The notes under the pieces were generated by a model, which made no database searches, had not been told where the DNA came from, and saw only the letters and a list, made by a program, of their open reading frames with translations. 64,000 nucleotides of DNA from Burkholderiaceae bacterium (GTDB taxonomy: Bacteria > Pseudomonadota > Gammaproteobacteria > Burkholderiales > Burkholderiaceae_E): assembly GCA_023954045.1 (NCBI GenBank), contig JAMLIR010000016.1:29140-93139 (forward strand), in the 5' to 3' direction. Position 1 is the first letter of the stretch, and each line of letters begins with the position of its first letter. Positions 8,588-16,832 of this stretch are shown here, piece by piece. The translations under genes and the position numbers were made by a program.

Positions 8588-9451
8588 ATGAGCCCCGGAC
8601 CGACCATCGCCGCCGAGCTGATCGCGCTGCTCGACGATTTCGCCGTCGCGGCGCCTCTGCCGCGCGTGCGCGCGCTGCACCTGCCCCGCCCCGAGACGCT
8701 GGACAGCCGGCGCGGCGAGTTCTGCGCGCTCGAGCTCGAGGACGGCACGCTGGGACTCGCGTTCGTCCTCCTCGGTGACACCTGGGCGCGGCTCGGGGCG
8801 AGCGACGTCGTCGCCCGCCTGAGCGGCGCCGACGCGTTGCGGCTGGCCCGGGGCTACGCGCGCGACGACGCGGTCGCTCGCACGCTCGGGATGGCGGCGA
8901 TCAACGCGCTGAGCCGCTGCATCTTCGACCGCCTCGGCTACGTCGCCCCCGACAGCGCCGACTCGATCGGCGAGCTCGACCCGCGCGCCGGCGACCACGT
9001 CGGCATGGTCGGCCTGTTCGGGCCGCTGCTCGGGCGCTGCACGGCCGCCGGGGCGCGGGTCACGGTGATCGAGTTGCGCGAGGACCTCGTCGGCGAGCAC
9101 GAGGGCTACCGGGTCACGCTCGACTCGGCCGAGCTCGCGTCGTGCAACAAGGTGCTCTGCACGAGCTCGGTGCTGCTCAACGGCACCGCCGACCGCATCC
9201 TGCGCCACTGCGCGAGCGCCGCGCAGGTGGCGATGATCGGGCCCGGCGCCGGCTGCCTGCCCGACCCGCTGTTCGCGCGCGGCGTCACGCTGTTCGGCGG
9301 CAGCTGGATCACCGATCCCGGCGCCGTCGTCGATGCGCTGCGCGCGGGCGAGGCCTGGAGCGCGCACGCGCGCAAGGTCGCGATCCGCCGCAGCGAGTAT
9401 CCGGGGCTCGCGCGTCTGGCTGCAGGCCCGGCCGGAAACCCGCGACCTTGA
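8588..9451 (+). CDS. DUF364/DUF4213 protein (putative heavy-metal chelation domain)
   Basis: 287-residue protein with an N-terminal part of DUF4213 type and a C-terminal Rossmann-like DUF364 domain. Supporting segments are GLAFVLLGDTW, RTLGMAAINALSR, DHVGMVGLFGPL, CNKVLCTSSVLLNGTADRIL and MIGPGAGCLPDPLFARGVTLFGG. The family has no settled function; structures suggested metal or small-ligand binding, and homologues often sit beside transporters. It follows the SDR by 25 bases and closes the operon started at 3204; a 266-base gap follows. Assignment rests on recognised sequence style, not a search. Confidence 0.72.
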   Translation: MSPGPTIAAELIALLDDFAVAAPLPRVRALHLPRPETLDSRRGEFCALELEDGTLGLAFVLLGDTWARLGASDVVARLSGADALRLARGYARDDAVARTLGMAAINALSRCIFDRLGYVAPDSADSIGELDPRAGDHVGMVGLFGPLLGRCTAAGARVTVIELREDLVGEHEGYRVTLDSAELASCNKVLCTSSVLLNGTADRILRHCASAAQVAMIGPGAGCLPDPLFARGVTLFGGSWITDPGAVVDALRAGEAWSAHARKVAIRRSEYPGLARLAAGPAGNPRP

Positions 9452-9674
9452 CCCGGCCGGGCGCCGGGGCTAGCCTTGTCCTCGTGACGCACCGGCGCGC
9501 GGCCAGCCGCGCCCCGATGCCGACGACTCCGACGGCGGGCCGGTCGCAGAAGCGCCGTGCATTCGAATCGATGCGCAGCGCGCCCACGGATCGGCGCGGC
9601 CCGAGGAAAGGCAGCCGCTACTCGCGGCTCATGGGGCGCGGCAGCAAACCCGCGCCCCTTTCTTTTGGCCGTTC

Positions 9675-9709
9675 CCCTTCTCCCTTCTCCCTTCTCCCTT
9701 CTCCCTTCT
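9675..9709. repeat. Tandem heptamer CCCTTCT, five copies
   Basis: Five perfect head-to-tail copies of CCCTTCT form a pure pyrimidine tract ending 8 bases before the ATG of the SMUG1 gene. Part of a partial copy precedes it (CCCCTTC from 9674). Seven is not a multiple of three, so changes in copy number would shift any frame read through it. The tract lies in the 9452-9717 gap, which otherwise shows no gene and no good ribosome site. Confidence 0.95.
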
Positions 9710-9717
9710 CTTCCGCA

Positions 9718-10443
9718 ATGTCCGCCGCCGACCTGATCCACGCCGCCCGCGCGCTCTCGCGCGCCGTCTCGACGCTGCGCTTCGGCCCGCCGGTCGCGCA
9801 CGTCTACAACCCGCTCGACTACGCCTGGGCGCCGCACGAAGCCTGGCTGCGCCGCTACGGAGAGGGACGCAAGCGGGTGGTGTTCGTCGGGATGAACCCC
9901 GGCCCCTTCGGCATGATGCAGACCGGCGTCCCGTTCGGCGAGGTTGCCGCCGTGCGCGACTGGATGGGTGTGCAGGCCCCGGTGCGTCGCCCGGCCGACG
10001 AGCACCCGAAGCGACCGATCGAGGGCTTCGACTGCCGGCGTTCCGAGGTCAGCGGCAAGCGGCTCTGGGGCTGGGCCGCGGCGCGCTTCGGCGCGGCGTC
10101 GACGTTCTTCGAGCGCTGCTTCGTCGTCAACTACTGCCCGCTGGTATTCCTCGAGGCGAGCGGGCGCAACTTCACCCCCGAGAAGCTTCCGGCCGCCGAG
10201 CTCGCGCCGCTTCAGGCCGCCTGCGACGCGCACCTTCGCGCCGCGATCGCGACGCTGCAACCCGACTGGGCGATCGGCGTCGGAGGCTACGCGATGCGGC
10301 GCATCCAGGCGGCGCTGGGCCCGGACGCCCCGGTCCGGATCGACCAGATCCTGCACCCGAGCCCGGCCAGCCCCGCGGCGAACCGCGGCTGGGCGCCGCA
10401 GGTCGACGCGCAACTCGAGCGGCTCGGCGTGTTCGCGAATTGA
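9718..10443 (+). CDS. SMUG1-type single-strand-selective uracil-DNA glycosylase
   Basis: Base-excision repair glycosylase removing uracil (and oxidised pyrimidines) from DNA. The 241-residue protein carries the SMUG1 signature GMNPGPFGMMQTGVPFG at 58-74, with Asn60 in the catalytic position, NYCPLVFLE in the middle, and HPSPASPAANRGW near 215-227 with the second active-site motif. ATG 9718 was chosen because it begins directly before the conserved domain; an in-frame ATG at 9631 would add 29 residues translated across the heptamer repeat. No Shine-Dalgarno sequence is seen before 9718. The gene stands alone between the DUF364 gene and the liu regulator. Confidence 0.88.
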   Translation: MSAADLIHAARALSRAVSTLRFGPPVAHVYNPLDYAWAPHEAWLRRYGEGRKRVVFVGMNPGPFGMMQTGVPFGEVAAVRDWMGVQAPVRRPADEHPKRPIEGFDCRRSEVSGKRLWGWAAARFGAASTFFERCFVVNYCPLVFLEASGRNFTPEKLPAAELAPLQAACDAHLRAAIATLQPDWAIGVGGYAMRRIQAALGPDAPVRIDQILHPSPASPAANRGWAPQVDAQLERLGVFAN

Positions 10444-10456
10444 CGTTTACGTAAAC
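10440..10456. promoter_or_regulatory. LiuR-type operator upstream of the merR gene
   Basis: TTGACGTTTACGTAAAC contains the perfect 12-base palindrome GTTTACGTAAAC (10445-10456) and overlaps a TTGACG -35 element. GATGAT at 10464-10469 lies 18 bases beyond it and could be the -10. The same 17 bases recur with one mismatch after the regulator gene. Resembles the ACGT-rich dyads reported for LiuR; autoregulation is inferred. It overlaps the stop codon region of the preceding gene. Confidence 0.7.
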
Positions 10457-10475
10457 GGTGGTCGATGATGCGCGG

Positions 10476-10865
10476 ATGCCGACCTACTCGATCAGCGAGC
10501 TCGCACGCGAGTTCGACGTCACGCCGCGCACGATCCGGTTCTACGAGGACCAGGGGCTTCTCGCGCCGAAGCGCGCCGGGACCGGCGGGCGCCAGCGCGT
10601 CTACTCGCAGCGCGACCGCACGCGGCTGAAGCTGACGCTGCGCGGCAAGCGGCTCGGACTGTCGCTGTCCGAGATCCGCGACCTGGTCGACATGTACGAG
10701 TCGCCGGCCGACACCGTCGCCCAGCTGACCCGCTTCCTGGCGGTGCTCGCCCGGCACCGCGAGACACTGGCGCTGCAGCTGGCCGACCTGCAGGAGACGC
10801 TGGCCGAGATCGAAGCGCACGAGGCGCGCGCCCGGACGATGCTCGAGGCGCGCCGGTCCGGTTGA
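10476..10865 (+). CDS. liuR: MerR-family regulator, LiuR-like
   Basis: 129-residue MerR-type DNA-binding protein with the N-terminal winged helix YSISELAREFDVTPRTIRFYEDQGLLAPKR (split here: YSISELAREFDVTPRTIRF, YEDQGLLAPKR), a second wing (RQRVYSQRDRTRLKLTLRGK) and a coiled-coil dimer helix rich in Leu/Glu/Arg. No cysteine is present in the effector region, so it is not a metal or redox sensor. It heads the leucine/isovalerate genes and is flanked by two near-identical dyads, the arrangement expected of LiuR. ATG 10476 gives the canonical N-terminus; GTG 10458 would add six residues but overlaps the promoter region. A -10 at 10464-10469 would make the transcript nearly leaderless. Confidence 0.78.
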   Translation: MPTYSISELAREFDVTPRTIRFYEDQGLLAPKRAGTGGRQRVYSQRDRTRLKLTLRGKRLGLSLSEIRDLVDMYESPADTVAQLTRFLAVLARHRETLALQLADLQETLAEIEAHEARARTMLEARRSG

Positions 10866-10871
10866 TTGACG

Positions 10872-10902
10872 TTGACGTTAACGTAAACTACGTCCGGATA
10901 CC
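10872..10902 (+). promoter_or_regulatory. Operator and candidate promoter of the liu operon
   Basis: TTGACGTTAACGTAAAC at 10872-10888 matches the operator before liuR in 16 of 17 bases. With the base before it, it forms an 18-base dyad (10871-10888) with one mismatched pair. TTGACG (10872-10877) can serve as -35, and GATACC (10897-10902) lies 19 bases downstream, the long spacer typical of MerR-controlled promoters; the -10 is weak. A second TTGACG copy abuts upstream (10866-10871). Confidence 0.65.
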
Positions 10903-10929
10903 GTGATCCTGCCCGCCGGAGCGCCCGCG

Positions 10930-11397
10930 ATGTCCCGATCCGCCCCCGAAATGCCCGCCGAGCCCGGCTTCGAGCAGCGCGTGCGCGCGAGCTTCGGCCG
11001 GCAGCCCGCGATGGCGCTGATCGGCGCCGAGCTCGTGCGCGTCGCGCCGGGGGAAGTCGAGATCGTGCTGCCATACCGGCGCGAAATCACCCAGCAGCAC
11101 GGGTTCGTGCACGCCGGGATGATCGGCGCGGCGCTCGACTCGGCCTGCGGCTATGCGGCGCTGACCGTGATGCCGGCGGGTACCGGTATCCTGACGATCG
11201 AGTACAAGCTGAACTGCCTGGCGCCCGGCGTCGGCGAACGCATCCGCCTGGTCGGTCGCGTGCGCAAGCCCGGCCGCACGATCCTGCTCGTGGAAGGCGA
11301 AGCGCTGGCGGTCGCCGCCGACGGAACCGCGAAGCTGGTCGCGACGATGACCGCCACCGAGATGACGATTCGCGGGCGCGATGGCGTCATCGACTGA
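10930..11397 (+). CDS. PaaI-family hotdog-fold thioesterase
   Basis: 155-residue acyl-CoA thioesterase of the PaaI/YbgC-like hotdog class. The conserved helix segment [23 protein letters not shown] contains the HGG-like HGFVHAG motif and the Asp-containing central helix; [12 protein letters not shown] follows. ATG 10930 is preferred because GGAG lies 8 bases upstream (10918-10921); the GTG at 10903 would fall at the predicted transcription start. First gene under the second LiuR-like operator, 40 bases before isovaleryl-CoA dehydrogenase, so it may release CoA from branched intermediates that accumulate. Substrate inferred from context only. Confidence 0.8.
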   Translation: MSRSAPEMPAEPGFEQRVRASFGRQPAMALIGAELVRVAPGEVEIVLPYRREITQQHGFVHAGMIGAALDSACGYAALTVMPAGTGILTIEYKLNCLAPGVGERIRLVGRVRKPGRTILLVEGEALAVAADGTAKLVATMTATEMTIRGRDGVID

Positions 11398-11437
11398 GCA
11401 CGGACGCAAAGACGGATTCACGCAGGAGAGCCTCGCG

Positions 11438-12625
11438 ATGGTGACGATTCCCGGCCTTCAGTTCGACCTCGGCGAGGACGTGGCGATGCTGCGCGACTCG
11501 CTACAGCAGTTCACCGCGAAGGAGATCACTCCGCGCGCGTACGAGATCGACCGCAGCGACCAGTTTCCGATGGACCTGTGGCGCAAGCTCGGCGACCTCG
11601 GCGTGCTCGGGATGACCGTCTCAGAGGAGTACGGCGGCGCGAACATGGGCTACCTGGCGCACATCGTGGCGATGGAGGAGATCTCGCGCGGCTCGGCGTC
11701 GGTCGGCCTGTCGTACGGCGCGCACTCGAACCTGTGCGTGAACCAGATCCACCGCAACGGCACCGACGAGCAGAAGCGCAAGTACCTGCCGAAGCTGGTC
11801 TCGGGCGAGTGGGTCGGCGCGCTGGCGATGTCCGAGCCCAACGCCGGCTCCGACGTCGTGTCGATGAAGCTGCGCGCCGAGTTCCGCGGCGACCGCTGGA
11901 TCCTGAACGGCACCAAGATGTGGATCACCAACGGCCCGGACGCCGACGTGCTGGTGGTCTACGCAAAGAACGACGTCGAGGCCGGCCCGCGCGGCATGAC
12001 CGCGTTCCTGATCGAGAAGGGCTTCAAGGGCTTCTCGATCGCGCAGAAGCTCGACAAGCTCGGCATGCGCGGCAGCCACACCGGCGAGCTGGTGTTCCAG
12101 GACTGCGAGGTGCCCGCCGAGAACGTGCTGGGGGGTCTCGGCCGCGGCGTCAACGTGCTGATGAGCGGGCTGGACTTCGAGCGCGCGGTGCTCTCGGGCG
12201 GACCGCTGGGCATCATGGCGGCGTGCATGGACGTCGTGATCCCGTACGTCCACGAGCGCAAGCAGTTCGGCCAGCCGATCGGCGAGTTCCAGCTGATGCA
12301 GGGCAAGCTCGCCGACATGTATTCGACGATGATGGCCACGCGCGCCTACGTCTACGAGGTCGGCCGGCAGTGCGACCGCTCGCGCGCCGGGCTGGTCGAC
12401 GTGCGCAGCCTGCGCAAGGACGCCGCCGGCGCGATCCTGTTCTCGGCCGAGAAGGCCACCTGGATGGCCGGCGAGGCGATCCAGTGCCTCGGCGGCAACG
12501 GCTACATCAACGACTCGCCGACCGGCCGGTTGTGGCGCGACGCCAAGCTCTACGAGATCGGCGCGGGCACCTCGGAGATCCGCCGGATGCTGATCGGCCG
12601 CGAGCTGTTCGCCGAGACGAAGTAG
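11438..12625 (+). CDS. liuA: Isovaleryl-CoA dehydrogenase
   Basis: FAD enzyme converting isovaleryl-CoA to 3-methylcrotonyl-CoA, passing electrons to ETF. 395 residues, usual length. The diagnostic isovaleryl-CoA dehydrogenase segment [17 protein letters not shown] places the catalytic Glu at residue 248, in helix G rather than at the common C-terminal position, where [11 protein letters not shown] has Ala-Gly instead. Other motifs: [55 protein letters not shown] at 11424-11430 supports ATG 11438. Next comes aceK after 26 bases. Confidence 0.95.
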   Translation: MVTIPGLQFDLGEDVAMLRDSLQQFTAKEITPRAYEIDRSDQFPMDLWRKLGDLGVLGMTVSEEYGGANMGYLAHIVAMEEISRGSASVGLSYGAHSNLCVNQIHRNGTDEQKRKYLPKLVSGEWVGALAMSEPNAGSDVVSMKLRAEFRGDRWILNGTKMWITNGPDADVLVVYAKNDVEAGPRGMTAFLIEKGFKGFSIAQKLDKLGMRGSHTGELVFQDCEVPAENVLGGLGRGVNVLMSGLDFERAVLSGGPLGIMAACMDVVIPYVHERKQFGQPIGEFQLMQGKLADMYSTMMATRAYVYEVGRQCDRSRAGLVDVRSLRKDAAGAILFSAEKATWMAGEAIQCLGGNGYINDSPTGRLWRDAKLYEIGAGTSEIRRMLIGRELFAETK

Positions 12626-12651
12626 CGGCGGCCCCGCATCCGGAACGCCCG

Positions 12652-14478
12652 ATGCCGCAGAGCAGACCCGATCCTGCCGCGATCCCCCGCCCGGACGCAG
12701 GCACGGCCGAGCGCAGCGCCGACCGTCCGGCCGCGGTCGCGCAGGCGATCCTCGCCGGGTTCGACCGCCACTTCGCGCTGACGCGCTACATCGCGCAGCA
12801 GGCCAAGGCGCGGTACGAGCGCGGCGACTGGCACGGCATCCGGCGCCTGGCGCGCGACCGCATCGCGTTCTACGACCAGCGCGTGCACGAGGCGGTCGAG
12901 CGGCTCGAGTCGGAGTTCGCGCTCGGCCAGCGCGGCCAGCGGGTCGCCGACGACTGGCTGTGGCCGCGCGTGAAGCGCGACTACGTGGCGCTGCTGGCCG
13001 AGCACCGCCAGCCCGAGCTCGCCGAGACCTTCTTCAACTCGGTCTGCTGCAACATCCTGCACCGCAGCTACTTCCACAACGGCTTCATCTTCGTGCGCCC
13101 GGGCGTGTCGACCGAATACCTCGAAGCCGACCGGCCGAGCTGGCGCGTCTACTATCCGCTCACCGCAGGGTGGCGGACGGCGTTGCGGCAGATGATCATC
13201 GACTTCGGCCTCGCGTGCCCGTTCGTCGACATCGAGCGCGACCTCTCGCTGGTGCAGGCCGCCGCGCGCGAGCACTTCCCGCCCGGCTTCGCCTACGCCG
13301 CCGATTGCCAGCTGCAGGTGCTGCGCACGCTGTTCTTCCGCAACAAGGGCGCCTACCTGATCGGCCGCTTCGTCAACGACGGCGAGCTGCTGCCGTTCGC
13401 GGTGCCGATCCTGCGCGACTCGCAGGGGCGCCTGTACCTGGACACGGTGCTGTTCGGCAGCGAGCGGATCGAGGCGCTGTTCAACTTCGCGCGCGCCTAC
13501 TTCATGGTCGACATGGACGTGCCGTCGGCCTACGTGCGCTTCCTGAAGACGCTGATGCCGACCAAGCCGGAATCCGAGCTCTACACGATGCTCGGGTTCC
13601 ACAAGCAGGGCAAGACGCTGTTCTACCGCGACCTGCTGCAGCACCTGAAGTACTCGCACGATCACTTCATCGTCGCGCCCGGCATCAAGGGGCTGGTGAT
13701 GCTGGTGTTCACGCTGCCGTCGTTCCCGTACGTGTTCAAGGTCATCAAGGACAAGCGCGGCAAGGAGATCTCGCGCGAGTTCATCCAGTCGCAGTACCAG
13801 CTGGTCAAGTTCCACGACCGCGCCGGGCGCATGGCCGACACCTGGGAATACTCCGGCGTGCCGTTCCCGAAGGACCGCGTCGACCCGCAGCTGCTGGCAG
13901 AGCTGAAGGAGTTCGCACCTTCGCAGATCGAGGAGGAAGGCGACGCGATCGTCATCCGCCACCTGTACATCGAGCGCCGGATGGTGCCGTTGAACATCTA
14001 CCTCGAGCGGGCCGACGACGCCGACCGCGAGCACGCGATCATCGAGTACGGCGACGCGATCAAGCAGATGGTCGCGGCGAACATGTTCCCCGGCGACATG
14101 CTGTGGAAGAACTTCGGGATGACGCGCCAGGGGCGGGTCGTGTTCTACGACTACGACGAGGTCGCCTACATCACCGACTGCAACTTCCGCCGCATCCCGC
14201 CGCCGCGCACGCCCGAGGACGAGATGTCTGCCGAGCCGTGGTATTCCGTCGGCCCGCACGACGTGTTCCCGGAGGAATTCGGAACGTTCCTGCTCGGCAA
14301 TCCGCGCGTGCGCGAGCTGTTCATGAAGTACCACGCCGACCTGCTCGACGCCGGCTACTGGCAGGAACGTCAGCGCCGGATCCGCGAGGGCGAGCTCGAC
14401 GACGTGTTCCCGTATCCCGAAACGCTGCGCTTCCGCAACCGGCTCGCCGCGCCGTCGTCGACCGCGGCCGCCGCATGA
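12652..14478 (+). CDS. aceK: Isocitrate dehydrogenase kinase/phosphatase
   Basis: Bifunctional enzyme that phosphorylates and dephosphorylates isocitrate dehydrogenase, directing isocitrate between the TCA cycle and the glyoxylate bypass. 608 residues, within the family range. Family stretches include FFNSVCCNILHRSYFHN, the ATP-binding region APGIKGLVMLVFTLPSFP near 340, VFKVIKDKRGKEI, and the catalytic-lobe part MFPGDMLWKNFGMTR with VVFYDYDEVAYITDCNFR. The start ATG 12652 has only a weak ribosome site. Position inside leucine catabolism genes, rather than next to aceBA, makes sense because that pathway ends in acetyl-CoA and acetoacetate. The C-terminus is an Ala-rich tail. Confidence 0.96.
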   Translation: MPQSRPDPAAIPRPDAGTAERSADRPAAVAQAILAGFDRHFALTRYIAQQAKARYERGDWHGIRRLARDRIAFYDQRVHEAVERLESEFALGQRGQRVADDWLWPRVKRDYVALLAEHRQPELAETFFNSVCCNILHRSYFHNGFIFVRPGVSTEYLEADRPSWRVYYPLTAGWRTALRQMIIDFGLACPFVDIERDLSLVQAAAREHFPPGFAYAADCQLQVLRTLFFRNKGAYLIGRFVNDGELLPFAVPILRDSQGRLYLDTVLFGSERIEALFNFARAYFMVDMDVPSAYVRFLKTLMPTKPESELYTMLGFHKQGKTLFYRDLLQHLKYSHDHFIVAPGIKGLVMLVFTLPSFPYVFKVIKDKRGKEISREFIQSQYQLVKFHDRAGRMADTWEYSGVPFPKDRVDPQLLAELKEFAPSQIEEEGDAIVIRHLYIERRMVPLNIYLERADDADREHAIIEYGDAIKQMVAANMFPGDMLWKNFGMTRQGRVVFYDYDEVAYITDCNFRRIPPPRTPEDEMSAEPWYSVGPHDVFPEEFGTFLLGNPRVRELFMKYHADLLDAGYWQERQRRIREGELDDVFPYPETLRFRNRLAAPSSTAAAA

Positions 14479-14560
14479 GTACCCCTCGTCATCGACAAGC
14501 CGGGGCGGATATCGCATCCTTGCATTGCCGATTTCCCCGATCATCCAGCAGGAGGATTCC

Positions 14561-15757
14561 ATGAGCGATCCCGTCGTCATCGTTTCAGCAGCCCGCACGC
14601 CGATCGGCGCGATGATGGGCGAACTCTCCGGGCTCGCCGGCCAGCAGCTCGGGTCGATCGCGATCCGCGCCGCGGTCGAGCGCGCCGGCCTGAAGCCCGA
14701 ACAGATCCAGGAAGTGATCATGGGATGCGTGCTACCCGCCGGCCAGGGCCAGGCGCCGGCACGCCAGGCCACGCTCGGCGCGGGCCTGCCGCGCTCGACC
14801 GGCGCGACCACGATCAACAAGGTCTGCGGCTCCGGCATGAAGGCCGCGATGTTCGCGCACGACCTGCTGGTCGCAGGCAGCCAGGACGTCGTCGTCGCCG
14901 GCGGCATGGAGAGCATGAGCAACGCGCCGTACCTGATGCTGAAGGGACGCGGCGGGTATCGCTACGGCCACGCGACGGTCTACGACCACATGGCCCTCGA
15001 CGGCCTAGAGGACGCCTACGAGAAGACGCCGAACGGCGGCGGCAAGTCGATGGGCCAGTTCGCCGAGGACTGCGCCGCGAAGTACACGTTCACGCGCGAG
15101 CAGCAGGATGCCTACGCGATCGAGTCGACGCGCCGCGCCGTCGCCGCGAACAACGACGGCAGCTTCAAGTGGGAGATGACCCCGGTCACCGTCGCCGGCC
15201 GCAAGGGCGACGTCGTCATCGAAAAGGACGAGTCGCCGTTCAAGGCGAACGTCGACAAGATCCCGACGCTGAAGCCGGCGTTCCGCAAGGACGGCACCGT
15301 CACCGCGGCGACCTCGTCGTCGATCTCCGACGGCGCGGCCGCGCTGGTGCTGATGCGCGCCTCGACCGCCGAGCGGCTCGGCTGCAAGCCGCTGGCGCGG
15401 CTGGTCGGCCACGCGACGCACTCCCAGGAGCCGCAGTGGTTCACGACGGCGCCGGTCGGCGCGATCGCGAAGCTCTACGAGAAGACCGGCTGGAACACGA
15501 AGTCGGTCGATCTCTACGAGATCAACGAGGCGTTCGCCGTGGTCGCGATGGCGGCGATGAAGGAGCACGGCCTCTCGCACGACCGGGTGAACGTCCACGG
15601 CGGGGCGGTCGCGATCGGCCACCCGATCGGCGCGTCGGGCGCGCGGCTGATCGTCACGCTGATCGGTGCGATGCGCAAGAGCGGCGCGAAGAAGGGCATC
15701 GCGTCGCTGTGCATCGGCGGCGGCGAGGCGACCGCGGTCGCGATCGAGCTGCTCTGA
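14561..15757 (+). CDS. Acetyl-CoA C-acetyltransferase (thiolase)
   Basis: Biosynthetic/degradative thiolase, 398 residues, interconverting two acetyl-CoA and acetoacetyl-CoA; here it can finish leucine breakdown after HMG-CoA lyase and CoA transfer to acetoacetate. Catalytic Cys89 in INKVCGSGMKA, His354 in GHPIGASGAR, Cys384 in SLCIGGGEA. The covering-loop sequence MESMSNAPYLM is present. AGGAGG at 14550-14555 gives a strong ribosome site for ATG 14561. An 82-base gap separates it from aceK, and the SDR gene starts 2 bases after its stop. Confidence 0.95.
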   Translation: MSDPVVIVSAARTPIGAMMGELSGLAGQQLGSIAIRAAVERAGLKPEQIQEVIMGCVLPAGQGQAPARQATLGAGLPRSTGATTINKVCGSGMKAAMFAHDLLVAGSQDVVVAGGMESMSNAPYLMLKGRGGYRYGHATVYDHMALDGLEDAYEKTPNGGGKSMGQFAEDCAAKYTFTREQQDAYAIESTRRAVAANNDGSFKWEMTPVTVAGRKGDVVIEKDESPFKANVDKIPTLKPAFRKDGTVTAATSSSISDGAAALVLMRASTAERLGCKPLARLVGHATHSQEPQWFTTAPVGAIAKLYEKTGWNTKSVDLYEINEAFAVVAMAAMKEHGLSHDRVNVHGGAVAIGHPIGASGARLIVTLIGAMRKSGAKKGIASLCIGGGEATAVAIELL

Positions 15758-15759
15758 CG

Positions 15760-16437
15760 ATGCCGGCCGCGCTGGTCCTCGGGGCTTCGCGCGGCCTCGG
15801 GTTCGAGTTCGCGAAGCAGTACCTGGCCGAGGGCTGGACGGTGCACGCCACGCACCGTTCGGAGCCCGACCGCGTGCGGCTGCGCGACCTCGGCGCGCAC
15901 ACGCTGAAGCTCGACGTGCTCGACGCCGACGACCTCGCCGGGCTCGCGTGGCAGCTCGAGAGCGAGCGGTTCGACGTGGTCGTGATCAATGCCGGCGTCT
16001 ACGGCCCGCGCAGCAGCAACCTGCTGCAGCCGCCCGCGAACGAGGACTTCGACCTGGTGATGCGCACGAACGTCCTCGCGCCGATGCGCCTCGTGCCCCG
16101 GCTCGCGCCGATGCTCGGCCCGGCGCGCGGCACGCTGGCGTTCGTGTCGAGCCGGATGGGATCGATCTCGGCGGCCGGCGCGAGCCACGGCATGCTCTAC
16201 CGCGTCTCGAAGGCCGCCGAGAACATGGTGGCGAAGCTCGCGCACGTCGAATTGAGCGCGCTCGGCGTGCGGGTGCTGGCCCTGCACCCCGGCTGGGTGC
16301 GCACCGACATGGGCGGGCCGAACGCCGAAGTCGACGTCCCCGCCAGCATCGCCGGCATGCGGCGCGTGATCGCCGATGCCGTCGCGTATCCGGGCGGCGG
16401 GTTCTACGACTACCGCGGCCAGTCGCTGGCCTGGTGA
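15760..16437 (+). CDS. Short-chain dehydrogenase/reductase, C-factor (CsgA)-like
   Basis: 225-residue SDR with a shortened cofactor loop LVLGASRGLGFEFAKQY at the N-terminus, VVVINAGVYGP (NAG motif), VSSRMGSI with catalytic Ser, and YRVSKAA (YxxxK). ALHPGWVRTDMGGPNA is typical of the C-factor-like single-domain SDR group. ATG lies 2 bases after the thiolase stop. Physiological substrate unknown; co-transcription suggests a carbonyl or hydroxyacyl intermediate, but such SDRs are often bystanders in fatty-acid clusters. Confidence 0.82.
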   Translation: MPAALVLGASRGLGFEFAKQYLAEGWTVHATHRSEPDRVRLRDLGAHTLKLDVLDADDLAGLAWQLESERFDVVVINAGVYGPRSSNLLQPPANEDFDLVMRTNVLAPMRLVPRLAPMLGPARGTLAFVSSRMGSISAAGASHGMLYRVSKAAENMVAKLAHVELSALGVRVLALHPGWVRTDMGGPNAEVDVPASIAGMRRVIADAVAYPGGGFYDYRGQSLAW

Positions 16438-16447
16438 GGCCGACGAG

Positions 16448-16828
16448 ATGACGCGGCGCCGGATCTCGTCGGGTTCGTCGTTCGAGGCGCTCGCCGGCTA
16501 CTCGCGCGCGATCGTCGACGGCGATACCGTGCACGTGTCCGGGACGACCGGCTTCGACTACGCGTCGATGACCATCGCCGACGATCCGGTCGAGCAGACC
16601 CACCAGTGCTTCCGCAACATTGCGCAGGCGCTCGGCGAGGCCGGCGCGAGCCTCGACGACGTGGTGCGGGTGCGCTACCTGCTCGTCGACCCCGCGCTGT
16701 TCGAGCGGCTCGCGCCGGTATTCGGCGAGTACCTCCGCGCCGCGCGCCCGGCGGCGACCGCGATGATCGTCGGCCTCGTCGATCCGCGCATGAAGATCGA
16801 GATCGAGGTGACGGCGAAACTGCGGTGA
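16448..16828 (+). CDS. RidA family protein
   Basis: 126-residue Rid-type protein. The trimeric fold signature is seen as VHVSGTTGFDY, VEQTHQCFRNIAQALGEAGASLDDVVRVR and the C-terminal ARPAATAMIV-GLVDPRMKIEIEV, with Arg of ARPA and the late Glu in the positions used by RidA for carboxylate binding and water activation. RidA hydrolyses reactive enamines/imines such as 2-aminoacrylate; this member is closer to the YjgH/Rid2-like groups whose substrates are unclear. Starts 10 bases after the SDR and ends 4 bases before the acyl-CoA dehydrogenase. Confidence 0.82.
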   Translation: MTRRRISSGSSFEALAGYSRAIVDGDTVHVSGTTGFDYASMTIADDPVEQTHQCFRNIAQALGEAGASLDDVVRVRYLLVDPALFERLAPVFGEYLRAARPAATAMIVGLVDPRMKIEIEVTAKLR

Positions 16829-16832
16829 GGCC

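Noticed and set aside
9675-9709. CRISPR or integron-like repeat
   Set aside because: The repeat unit is 7 bases with no spacers; it is a simple tandem microsatellite.
10458-10475. GTG start for the MerR regulator
   Set aside because: It overlaps the spacer of the predicted promoter and adds six residues not typical of the family; MPTYSISELA at 10476 is the usual beginning.
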